Of a stretch of 6,004 nucleotides of DNA, positions 1-5,268 are shown piece after piece (within the stretch, counting starts at the first letter, position 1; each line of letters starts with the position of its first letter). This DNA comes from CAYZJD01 sp964478455 (GTDB lineage: Bacteria; Acidobacteriota; Terriglobia; Bryobacterales; Bryobacteraceae), in assembly GCA_964478455.1 (NCBI GenBank), contig CAYZJD010000296.1:1-6004 (forward strand), in the 5' to 3' direction. The notes beneath the pieces were generated by a model. That model was not told the origin of the DNA and searched no databases. It saw only the letters and a program-made list of their open reading frames with translations. Both the position numbers and the translations under genes were made by a program.

Positions 1-1677
1 GTCGTGCGGCATCGCCGTCGACATCTCCTGGTAGACCGACATCTTCTCTTTGATCGCCCGCTCCATCCTCACCAGGCCGATCCGGAACTGGTTTTCCAGC
101 AGCTCGCCGACGGCGCGGACACGCCGGTTGCCGAGGTGGTCGATATCGTCCACGGCGCCGATGCCCCGCCTCAACTGGAGCACGTAGCGGATAGTGGCGA
201 CGAAGTCATCCGGGGCGAGCGTCCGCTGGTCAAGCGGCGTCGCATCCGACTTGTCGAACAGCTTGATGTTAAACTTCATCCGCCCGACACGAGAGAAGTC
301 GTACTTGCGCGGGTCGAAAAACATCCCGTGGAAGAGCTGCGCGGCCGTGTCCAGCGTCGGCGGATCGCCGGGCCGAAGCTTGCGGTAGATCTCCAGCAAC
401 GCGTCATTCTGCGTCTTGACCGGATCCTTCTTGAGGGTCGCGGAGATGACGTTGCCGGCGTCGTCGCGCTCCGGGAAGAAAACCTCGAAGCTGGAAATGC
501 CGGCTTCCATGAAGTTCGAGAGCGCGGCGGCGGTCAGCTCCTGGTTCGCCTCCAGCAGCACCTCGCCGGTGGACAGGTCCACCACATCGGCAACGGCAAA
601 GGCGCCCTCCAGATCGTTGGCCGCGACCTCGACCTGTTCGATGCGGGCCTTTTGCAGCTCTTTCAGCACGGCCGAGGTGATTTTCTTGCCGGCGGCGACG
701 ACCGTCTCCCCGCCGCGCGTGGTGACGGCGTGAGACAGTTTCAAGCCCACCAGGCCGGGAGAAACCGCCCAGTACAGCCTCCGGTCCTTGAGACTGATCT
801 TCTCCACCTTGTAGAAGGTCCGCAGGATCTGCTCGTCGCTCTTGATGCCCAGCGCTCGCAGGAAGACCGTCCCGTAAAACTTCCGTTTCCGGTCGATGCG
901 AACGTACAGAAGATTCTTGTTGTCGTACTCAAATTCGACCCAGCTCCCGCGGTAGGGGATGATCTTGCCGAGATAGTAGCCCTGCGCGGGAACACGTTCG
1001 AAGAACACGCCCGGCGAGCGGTGCAACTGCGAGACGATGACCCGTTCCGTCCCGTTGATGATGAACGTTCCGTTCTCGGTCATCAGCGGGATCTCGCCGA
1101 AGAAGACCTCCTGCTCCTTGATGTCACGGACCGTCTTCTCTCCGGTCTCGGCGTCCTTGTCGTACACCGTCAGGCGGATGGTCACTTTCAGCGGCGCCGC
1201 ATAGGTCATGCCCCGCTCTTCGCACTCGGCCACGTCGTACTTCAGTTGCAGCCCCACCGGATCGCCGCAGCGGTTGCAGAAGGTGACGATGTTCTTGTTG
1301 AAGGTCCCGCAGCGGTGGCAGAGAACGTCGCCCGCGTGGAACGGATCGGTGCGGATGTAAGCGCCGCAGCCGGGGTTGCGGCAGGTGGTCCGAAGATGAT
1401 TCAGTCCCTTCAGGTTCCCGCACTTGCACTCCCAGTTGCCGATGGAGTATTCCACGAACTCCAGTTGGCTCAAGCCGCGAAAATCGGTGATCGGAAAGAC
1501 CGAATTGAAGACGCTCTGAAGCCCCATGTCTTCCCGCTCGTCCGGAAGAAGGTCCATCTGGAGAAAACGTGCGTAGGACTGCTTCTGGACTTCGATCAGA
1601 TTCGGGATGGGGATCGAGGTCTTGATCTTGGAGAAATCAACCCGTTCATGGGTGGCGCCACTAGCCGGATTTTGCAT
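1..1677 (-). CDS. rpoB: RNA polymerase beta subunit, N-terminal 559 residues (3' end outside window)
   Basis: Encodes the N-terminal part of the beta subunit, which builds the DNA- and RNA-binding channel of RNA polymerase. The reading starts at ATG 1675-1677 with a leader of the family type (VDFSKIKTSIPIPNLIEVQK), followed by the recognisable blocks EIPLMTENGTFIINGTERV, SQLHRSPGVFF and IIPYRGSWVEFEYD, and near the left edge DDIDHLGNRRVRAVGEL. It stops just before the rifampicin-resistance cluster. The lobe around residues 250-450 aligns by eye with the long Escherichia coli type. Unusual is an insertion at about residues 81-140 with Cys84, 86, 99, 104, 120, 123, 134 and 137, absent from E. 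coli RpoB. It accounts for residue numbers running about 60 ahead of E. coli. A good Shine-Dalgarno at 1684-1688 supports the start. Gene separated from rplL by an unusually structured 429-nt spacer. Confidence 0.98.
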   Translation of the reverse strand, partial: MQNPASGATHERVDFSKIKTSIPIPNLIEVQKQSYARFLQMDLLPDEREDMGLQSVFNSVFPITDFRGLSQLEFVEYSIGNWECKCGNLKGLNHLRTTCRNPGCGAYIRTDPFHAGDVLCHRCGTFNKNIVTFCNRCGDPVGLQLKYDVAECEERGMTYAAPLKVTIRLTVYDKDAETGEKTVRDIKEQEVFFGEIPLMTENGTFIINGTERVIVSQLHRSPGVFFERVPAQGYYLGKIIPYRGSWVEFEYDNKNLLYVRIDRKRKFYGTVFLRALGIKSDEQILRTFYKVEKISLKDRRLYWAVSPGLVGLKLSHAVTTRGGETVVAAGKKITSAVLKELQKARIEQVEVAANDLEGAFAVADVVDLSTGEVLLEANQELTAAALSNFMEAGISSFEVFFPERDDAGNVISATLKKDPVKTQNDALLEIYRKLRPGDPPTLDTAAQLFHGMFFDPRKYDFSRVGRMKFNIKLFDKSDATPLDQRTLAPDDFVATIRYVLQLRRGIGAVDDIDHLGNRRVRAVGELLENQFRIGLVRMERAIKEKMSVYQEMSTAMPHD

Positions 1678-1683
1678 CGTGCA

Positions 1684-1688
1684 CTCCT
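1684..1688 (-). promoter_or_regulatory. Ribosome binding site of rpoB
   Basis: AGGAG read on the minus strand lies 6 nt upstream of the ATG at 1677. It is the strongest Shine-Dalgarno in the area and fixes the rpoB start. Confidence 0.8.
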
Positions 1689-1741
1689 AAGGCCGAATTG
1701 CCGACGACACAAGCTTGCGCAGCTTGGGATGTCATTTACGA

Positions 1742-1779
1742 GGGCAGATTGCCGCCAAGGCCTCCGCGCGGATCTGCCC
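1742..1779 (-). promoter_or_regulatory. Stem-loop in the rpoB leader
   Basis: GGGCAGAT at 1742-1749 is a perfect 8-bp inverted match to ATCTGCCC at 1772-1779. The 22-nt interior can form a further CCGC/GCGG stem. The base of the stem is 64 nt upstream of the rpoB start. No T-run follows on the minus strand, so it does not look like a complete intrinsic terminator; an mRNA processing, pausing or stability element is more likely. Function is inferred. Confidence 0.45.
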
Positions 1780-2042
1780 CGGTCATGGCGTTCCAACAGG
1801 ACTCGCCCCGAGCGGGCAACGTCAACAATGGGATCTTCAGCGAAAACGGCGAAGAAAAAGCGATTGAAGCCAACCCGAACAAAGACACTCCGGCCAGGCT
1901 CGCATGGCGCCTGGGCACACTCCATCCTCTTTCAGGCAGACTGCCACTGCGTCCGCTTTTGACCAGGTTCACAGTCGATTTGGTCCGGGCTCGGCTCCGG
2001 CTGAAACACTGCCAGTGTAGCACACCTGGCACGTGGCTGGGG

Positions 2043-2060
2043 GCGGCCCGCCGGGGCCGC
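2043..2060 (-). promoter_or_regulatory. GC-only hairpin downstream of rplL
   Basis: GCGGCCC (2043-2049) and GGGCCGC (2054-2060) form a perfect 7-bp GC stem with a 4-nt loop, about 46 nt after the rplL stop codon. It overlaps the left end of the heptamer array. There is no T-tract after it in the direction of transcription, so it could be a weak attenuator or a 3'-end stabilising hairpin, but not a canonical terminator. Confidence 0.4.
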
Positions 2061-2103
2061 TGGTCCCTGGCCACGAGCCACAGGCTACCGGCCACTGGCC
2101 ATG
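2055..2103 (-). repeat. Heptamer array A, seven units, 3' of rplL
   Basis: Read on the minus strand, the 49 bp divide exactly into seven 7-bp units of consensus NGTGGCC, each with no more than two mismatches (examples AGTGGCC, CGTGGCC, GGTAGCC). The array begins 3 nt after the rplL stop. The same pentamer-plus-dinucleotide pattern occurs in the opposite orientation before rplL (2500-2555). Resembles in organisation the heptanucleotide tandem repeats (STRR) known in cyanobacteria, though the unit is different. Identity with any named family is not claimed. Confidence 0.7.
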
Positions 2104-2106
2104 TGC

Positions 2107-2487
2107 CTACTTCACCTCGACCGTGGCGCCGGCGTCCACGAACTTCTTCCTGATCGACTCGGCTTCGTCTTTGCTGACGCCTTCCTTGACAGTCTTCGGC
2201 GCGCCGTCCACCAGATCCTTGGCTTCCTTCAGACCCAGGCTGGTCACCTCACGCACCGCCTTAATCACATTGATCTTGTTTGCGCCGGCCGCAGTGAGAA
2301 CCACGGTGAACTCCGTCTTTTCCTCGGCCGCCGGAGCCGCCGCCGCGGCCGCCCCGCCCGCAGCCACAACCGGCGCTGCCGCGGCCGCCGAAACGCCCAG
2401 CCTCTCTTCCAGCAATTTAACGAGCTGCGACGCCTCGAGCAGCGTCAGCCCCTGAATTTGATCCGCAATCGCGTTGATATCCGCCAT
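2107..2487 (-). CDS. rplL: Ribosomal protein L7/L12 (bL12)
   Basis: The 126-residue stalk protein, present in multiple copies on the large subunit through L10, recruits and stimulates the translational GTPases. Residues 1-32 form the helical dimerisation and L10-binding domain (IADQIQGLTLLEASQLVKLL). Residues 33-56 are a flexible hinge made almost only of Ala, Pro, Val and Gly. Residues 57-126 are the globular factor-binding domain, with EFTVVL, the helix KINVIKAVREVTSLGLKEAK and DLVDGAPKTVKEGVSKDEAE. Length is typical. An upstream in-frame ATG at 2541 would add 18 residues encoded by heptamer repeat DNA, so MADINAIA at 2487, with AAGGA 8 nt upstream, is preferred. It lies 65 nt after rplJ, the standard pairing. 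The gene is flanked by complementary heptamer arrays. Confidence 0.98.
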   Translation of the reverse strand: MADINAIADQIQGLTLLEASQLVKLLEERLGVSAAAAAPVVAAGGAAAAAAPAAEEKTEFTVVLTAAGANKINVIKAVREVTSLGLKEAKDLVDGAPKTVKEGVSKDEAESIRKKFVDAGATVEVK

Positions 2488-2495
2488 TTTCCTTA

Positions 2496-2500
2496 TCCTT
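2496..2500 (-). promoter_or_regulatory. Ribosome binding site of rplL
   Basis: AAGGA on the minus strand, 8 nt before the ATG at 2487. A second AAGGA at 2490-2494 lies only 2 nt from the start and is too close. The site decides for the inner start over the in-frame ATG at 2541. Confidence 0.65.
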
Positions 2501-2555
2501 GGCTTGCAACTCATGGCCTGTAGCTCGTGGCCAGTCGCCACTTGCTACAAGCCTA
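2500..2555 (+). repeat. Heptamer array B, eight units, between rplJ and rplL
   Basis: On the plus strand, 56 bp divide into eight 7-bp units of consensus TGGCCNN (clean units at 2514-2520 and 2528-2534). Most units have 0-2 mismatches to the first five positions; the second (2507-2513) is degenerate. The last unit contains the rplJ stop codon. Outer ends also match as a 6-bp inverted repeat, GGCTTG (2501-2506) and CAAGCC (2548-2553). The 19 bp at 2516-2534 match array A (2067-2085) in inverted orientation at 18 positions. Confidence 0.65.
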
Positions 2556-3080
2556 ATTTGTGAACTTGTTCTCCTTGGCTGCCTGGTTGATCACCACGGC
2601 CAGGTTCCGGCCGGCCCCGCTCAGCGCCATCACCAGCCGTTGGGCGGGCGCCTGAATGAGGAACAGCAGCTTGGCCATCATTTCCTCGCGCGACGGCAGC
2701 GACGCCAGATCGCTGATGGCTGCGATGTCGATCGCGCGGCCCTCGACCATGCCCGCCTTGAAAGTGAACGTAGGATTGTTCTTGGCGTACGTGGTCAGCG
2801 CCTTGGCCAATGCCACCGGGTCGGAGTTGGTGAAGGCCAGCGACGTCATGCCCGTCAAACCGCTCAGAATGGGCTGAGCCTTGGTGCCTTCGGCAGCCTT
2901 CTCCACCAGGCGGTTCTTGATCACGCGGTACTGGCCGCCGGCCGCGCGCACCAGCTTCCGCAATTCGAAGTCCTGCGCCACCGTCAGCTTCTCGTAGCCA
3001 GTGACAAACAGGTTGTCGACCTGCTCCAGTTCCTTCCGCAGGGACTCAACGTCCTTTTGTTTGTCTTCCTTCTTCTTCAT
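2553..3080 (-). CDS. rplJ: Ribosomal protein L10 (uL10)
   Basis: L10 is the stalk base protein that anchors L7/L12 dimers to 23S rRNA next to L11. The 175-residue product shows the family N-terminal domain: a lysine-rich start, then VESLRKELEQVDNLFVTGYE, a DFELRKLVRAAGGQYRVIKNRL block (residues about 38-58), GLTGMTSLAF, and the C-terminal helical part RLVMALSGAGRNLAVVINQ that would carry the L12 dimers. E. coli L10 is 165 residues, so length is normal. ATG at 3080 lies only 18 nt after the rplA stop and has no strong Shine-Dalgarno (weak GGGTG), suggesting translational coupling to rplA. That short gap leaves no space for the long L10-binding mRNA leader known in other bacteria. Confidence 0.97.
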   Translation of the reverse strand: MKKKEDKQKDVESLRKELEQVDNLFVTGYEKLTVAQDFELRKLVRAAGGQYRVIKNRLVEKAAEGTKAQPILSGLTGMTSLAFTNSDPVALAKALTTYAKNNPTFTFKAGMVEGRAIDIAAISDLASLPSREEMMAKLLFLIQAPAQRLVMALSGAGRNLAVVINQAAKENKFTN

Positions 3081-3098
3081 GTGAGCACCCGTTTTCCG

Positions 3099-3806
3099 CT
3101 ACTGGACACGCGTGTTGAAGGGCGCCACGTCCAGCGACACACCCGGCCCCATGGTTGAGCAGATGGTGGCGCTCTTGACGTACTTGCCCTTGGACGCCGC
3201 CGGCTTGGCGCGCAGCACCGCCTGGATCAGCGTCTGCGCATTCTCAAGCAGCTTGTCCTGCGCGAAGCTGACTTTGCCCACCGGCGCGTGAATGACCCCG
3301 CTCTTGTCCACCCGGAACTCCACTTTGCCGGCTTTCACTTCCTTCACGGCCCGCGCCACGTCCATGGTTACGGTGCCCGTCTTCGGGTTCGGCATCAGGC
3401 CGCGGGGACCGAGGATCTTGCCGAGGCGGCCGACCGACCGCATCATGTCCGGCGTGGCGATGACGGCGTCGAAGTCCGTCCAGCTTTCCGCCTGGATCTT
3501 CTGCACCATGTCCTCGCCGCCGACGATGTCCGCGCCCGCCTCTTCGGCTTCCTTCACCTTCTCGCCGGAGGCGATCACCAGGACCTTCTTGGATTTCCCG
3601 AGGCCGTTCGGCAGCACCACCGTGCCGCGGACCATCTGGTCGGCGTGCTTTGGGTCCACCCCGAGACGCATGTGGACCTCGACAGTCTCGTCGAACTTGG
3701 CGAACTTGATCCGCTGCACCAGAGGCACCGCCTCTTCAAGCGGGTAGGGTCTCTTCTGGACCTGCGCAGCAGCGCTTTCGTACCTTCTTCCTGTGTTGCG
3801 AGCCAT
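3099..3806 (-). CDS. rplA: Ribosomal protein L1 (uL1)
   Basis: L1 forms the mobile stalk beside the E site and helps release deacylated tRNA; in several bacteria it also represses its own mRNA. The 235-residue product is the usual length (E. coli 234). It shows an N-terminal basic segment, the first-domain block FDETVEVHMRLGVDPKHADQ (residues about 38-57), VRGTVVLPNGLGKSKKVLV, GADIVGGEDMVQKI, the highly conserved domain II/hinge signature GKILGPRGLMPNPKTGTVT, and C-terminal KGKYVKSATICSTMGPGVSLD. Start is ATG 3804-3806; an AGGA at 3819-3822 lies 12 nt upstream, longer than ideal. rplK precedes after a 148-nt spacer and rplJ follows after 18 nt. Confidence 0.98.
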   Translation of the reverse strand: MARNTGRRYESAAAQVQKRPYPLEEAVPLVQRIKFAKFDETVEVHMRLGVDPKHADQMVRGTVVLPNGLGKSKKVLVIASGEKVKEAEEAGADIVGGEDMVQKIQAESWTDFDAVIATPDMMRSVGRLGKILGPRGLMPNPKTGTVTMDVARAVKEVKAGKVEFRVDKSGVIHAPVGKVSFAQDKLLENAQTLIQAVLRAKPAASKGKYVKSATICSTMGPGVSLDVAPFNTRVQ

Positions 3807-3954
3807 TGTTGTGACTGGTCCTAACGGCGAGGGATCAGCGCGCCCCCGCCTCCCACTGGATGTGAAACTGCCGGTCTAGCAAAACCTCTATGTTAGCAAA
3901 ACCGGCCGTCGTCTGCACAACCACCACACCTCAGCGACCTCGGCCCGGCGGCGC
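3807..3954 (-). other. rplK-rplA spacer with direct repeat and possible RNA stem
   Basis: This gap is long for rplK-rplA, which are often close together. It contains two perfect copies of TAGCAAAACC (3877-3886 and 3894-3903, 17-bp period), enclosed by a 6-bp inverted repeat GCCGGT (3870-3875) and ACCGGC (3901-3906). Read on the minus strand each copy is GGTTTTGCTA. One extended -10-like string, TGCTAACAT, is present in this direction but has no convincing -35. A regulatory RNA, for instance an L1 target before rplA, is possible but not shown. Confidence 0.4.
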
Positions 3955-4383
3955 CTACACCACATCCACGCCCATGCTGCGCGCCGTGCCTTTCACACAC
4001 TCGACCGCGGCATCTAACGTGAAGCAGTTCAAGTCGGGCATCTTGATCTTGGCAATCTCCTCCACCTGCCTCTGGGTGATCCTGCCGACCTTGTTCTTGT
4101 TGGGCTCCGCCGATCCCTTCGCCAGGTTGACAGCCCGCTTAATCAGGACCGGAACCGGCGGCGTCTTGGTGATGAACGTGAAGGAGCGGTCGCTGTAAAT
4201 CGTAATCACCACCGGGATGATCAGGCCTTCCTGGTCCTTGGCGGAGGTCTTCGCGTTGAACGCCTTGCAGAACTCCATGATGTTGACGCCCTGCGGGCCC
4301 AAGGCGGTGCCCACCGGCGGCGCCGGCGTCGCCTTGCCGGCAGGGATTTGCAGCTTCACTTGTGCCGTAACTTTCTTCGCCAT
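3955..4383 (-). CDS. rplK: Ribosomal protein L11 (uL11)
   Basis: L11 binds the GTPase-associated region of 23S rRNA, where thiostrepton acts, and forms the base of the stalk together with L10. The product has 142 residues, as in E. coli. It begins MAKKVTAQVKLQIPAGKA, followed by the proline-containing linker TPAPPVGTALG (Pro20, Pro22, Pro23), the conserved GVNIMEFCKAFNAKT, the IPVVITIYSDRSFTFITKTPP block, and the C-terminal RNA-binding domain NKVGRITQRQVEEIAKIKMPDL ending in VKGTARSMGVDVV. ATG 4381-4383 is preceded by AAGGA at 8 nt. It lies 77 nt after nusG; that gap holds a strong inverted repeat. Confidence 0.99.
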   Translation of the reverse strand: MAKKVTAQVKLQIPAGKATPAPPVGTALGPQGVNIMEFCKAFNAKTSAKDQEGLIIPVVITIYSDRSFTFITKTPPVPVLIKRAVNLAKGSAEPNKNKVGRITQRQVEEIAKIKMPDLNCFTLDAAVECVKGTARSMGVDVV

Positions 4384-4391
4384 CTGAAAAA

Positions 4392-4396
4392 TCCTT
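4392..4396 (-). promoter_or_regulatory. Ribosome binding site of rplK
   Basis: AAGGA on the minus strand, 8 nt before the ATG at 4383. It lies 7 nt outside the base of the nusG-rplK inverted repeat, so the hairpin would sit close to a ribosome binding here without covering the site. Confidence 0.65.
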
Positions 4397-4401
4397 CACC
4401 C

Positions 4402-4463
4402 TCACCACCAAGACACCAAGCAAATGAAGCAGAGAGTCTTGGTGTCTTTGTGTCTTGGTGGTT
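4402..4463. repeat. Nested inverted octamer repeat between nusG and rplK
   Basis: ACCACCAAGACAC (4404-4416) is a perfect 13-bp inverted match to GTGTCTTGGTGGT (4450-4462), with 33 nt between. A competing inner stem pairs AAGACACCAAG (4410-4420) with CTTGGTGTCTT (4438-4448), 11 bp with a 17-nt loop. The right side is a tandem 8-bp pattern of consensus NGTGTCTT (4433-4456), and the left side is its reverse complement AAGACACC. The right arm overlaps the first base of the nusG stop codon. No T-tract adjoins the stem on the minus strand. It looks like a short dispersed intergenic palindrome rather than a terminator; that is inference. Confidence 0.7.
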
Positions 4464-5259
4464 ATATTTTCTCCACTTGCAGGAAATCCAGCTCCACCGG
4501 CGTCGCGCGGCCGAAGATCGTGACCAGCACGCGCAGCGTGTTCCGCTCGGGGTTGACTTCATCCACCTTGCCGGAGAAGTTGGCGAACGGACCGTCGATG
4601 ATCCGCACCATCTCGCTCTTCTCGAAGGTCAGCTTCGGACGCGGCCGCTCCGCCGACGATGCCTGGCGGTACAGGATCTGGTTGACTTCATCCGGCGTCA
4701 GCGGCACCGGGTTGTTTCCGCCCCCGACGAAGCCGGTGACCCGAGGGGTGGCTTTGACCGCGTGCCACAGCTCGTCGTTCATCTCCATTTCCACCAGCAC
4801 GTAGCCCGGGTACAGCAGCCGCTTGCTGGTGACTTTCTTGCCCGCTCGCAGCTCAACCACTTCTTCGGTCGGAATCAGAACCTGGCCGATCTTGTCCGAG
4901 AAGCCGAAGGCCTCGGCGCGGCTGCGCAACGAGTCGGCGACCTTCTGCTCAAAGCCGGAATACGTGTGCAGAATGAACCAGTTCTTGCGCGATTCCTCTG
5001 CGGCCGGACCGGCAGGCGTCGCCTCGAGCGGTTCCTCTGGCGCGGGCTCCTCCGAGGGCAGCTCAAGGGGCGCCTCAGGTTCCACCGCCGGGAGCTCGGC
5101 CGCGACGGGCGCCTCGGTTTCCTGTAGTGGCGGCTCGGTCGGAAGCGGCTTCCCGAATTCTTCTGCCGACGGTTCGGGCGGAACAAGCACGGACGGCTGC
5201 TCAGCGGCAGCCGGCCGCCCTTCGTCCATCGTCTCCTGGTTGTCCTGTTCGTTGGTCAC
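4462..5259 (-). CDS. nusG: Transcription elongation/antitermination factor NusG with long N-terminal extension
   Basis: NusG binds RNA polymerase across the clamp and, through its KOW domain, ribosomal protein S10 or Rho. The product has 265 residues against 181 in E. coli. Residues 1-90 are a low-complexity segment with 23 acidic residues, 19 prolines and only 2 basic residues, presumably disordered. The NGN domain begins near residue 92 (KNWFILHTYSGFEQKVADSL) and includes the conserved RLLYPGYVLVEMEMND and TGFVGG blocks. The KOW domain runs from about residue 214 (KSEMVRIIDGPFANFSGKVDEV) to the end, with FGRATPVELDFLQVEKI. The start chosen is GTG 5257-5259, 7 nt after the secE stop, with AGGA 5 nt upstream. 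An in-frame ATG at 5227-5229 (AGGAG only 3 nt upstream) would give 255 residues and keeps most of the extension. Confidence 0.97.
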   Translation of the reverse strand: MTNEQDNQETMDEGRPAAAEQPSVLVPPEPSAEEFGKPLPTEPPLQETEAPVAAELPAVEPEAPLELPSEEPAPEEPLEATPAGPAAEESRKNWFILHTYSGFEQKVADSLRSRAEAFGFSDKIGQVLIPTEEVVELRAGKKVTSKRLLYPGYVLVEMEMNDELWHAVKATPRVTGFVGGGNNPVPLTPDEVNQILYRQASSAERPRPKLTFEKSEMVRIIDGPFANFSGKVDEVNPERNTLRVLVTIFGRATPVELDFLQVEKI

Positions 5260-5264
5260 ACAGT

Positions 5265-5268
5265 TCCT
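5265..5268 (-). promoter_or_regulatory. Ribosome binding site of nusG, overlapping the secE stop
   Basis: AGGA on the minus strand overlaps the secE TAG (5267-5269) and lies 5 nt before the GTG start of nusG. The overlap suggests translational coupling of secE and nusG. It is one reason to prefer GTG 5259 to the ATG at 5229. Confidence 0.5.

Larger units (their letters stand above)
1678..2106 (-). other. 429-nt rplL-rpoB spacer, structured, no gene supported
   Basis: No frame here on either strand gives a recognisable protein; the open frames are long because of high GC and overlap rpoB or rplL. What it holds, in transcription order, is a heptamer array (2055-2103) overlapping a GC-rich hairpin (2043-2060), a 13-bp palindrome ACACTG-C-CAGTGT (2006-2018), an 11-bp palindrome GGCAG-A-CTGCC (1935-1945), a stem CCAGGC/GCCTGG with 9-nt loop (1894-1914), a larger stem-loop (1742-1779), a 6-bp stem CAAGCT/AGCTTG with 5-nt loop (1710-1726) and the rpoB ribosome binding site. 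No T-tract follows any of these stems. In E. coli the corresponding spacer holds an attenuator and an RNase III processing site; a similar role here is inference. Confidence 0.7.

Noticed and set aside
4..1962. 652-residue open frame on the plus strand, opposite rpoB
   Set aside because: It is the antisense shadow of a GC-rich rpoB and its upstream spacer; its translation resembles no family and is rich in Arg, His and Leu as expected from the complement of biased codons.
2014..2022. Extended -10-like string TGCTACACT on the minus strand as an rpoB promoter
   Set aside because: No sequence resembling a -35 at 16-18 nt upstream, and it overlaps a palindrome; too weak to list as a promoter.
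2043..2060. Intrinsic terminator after rplL
   Set aside because: The stem is GC-only and strong, but no T-tract follows in the direction of transcription.
1736..2095. Minus-strand 119-residue open frame in the rplL-rpoB spacer
   Set aside because: No recognisable domain, no good ribosome binding site, and it runs through the heptamer array and stem-loops; a neighbouring overlapping frame (1596-1925) enters rpoB in another frame.
2488..2541. 18-residue N-terminal extension of L7/L12 from the in-frame ATG at 2541
   Set aside because: The added residues are encoded by heptamer repeat DNA and do not match the family; the inner start has a proper Shine-Dalgarno.
3288..3824. 178-residue plus-strand open frame opposite rplA
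   Set aside because: Antisense shadow with His/Arg/Leu-rich composition and no family resemblance.
4348..5127. 259-residue plus-strand open frame opposite nusG and rplK
   Set aside because: Spans the antisense of nusG, the inverted repeat and the start of rplK; no recognisable protein features.
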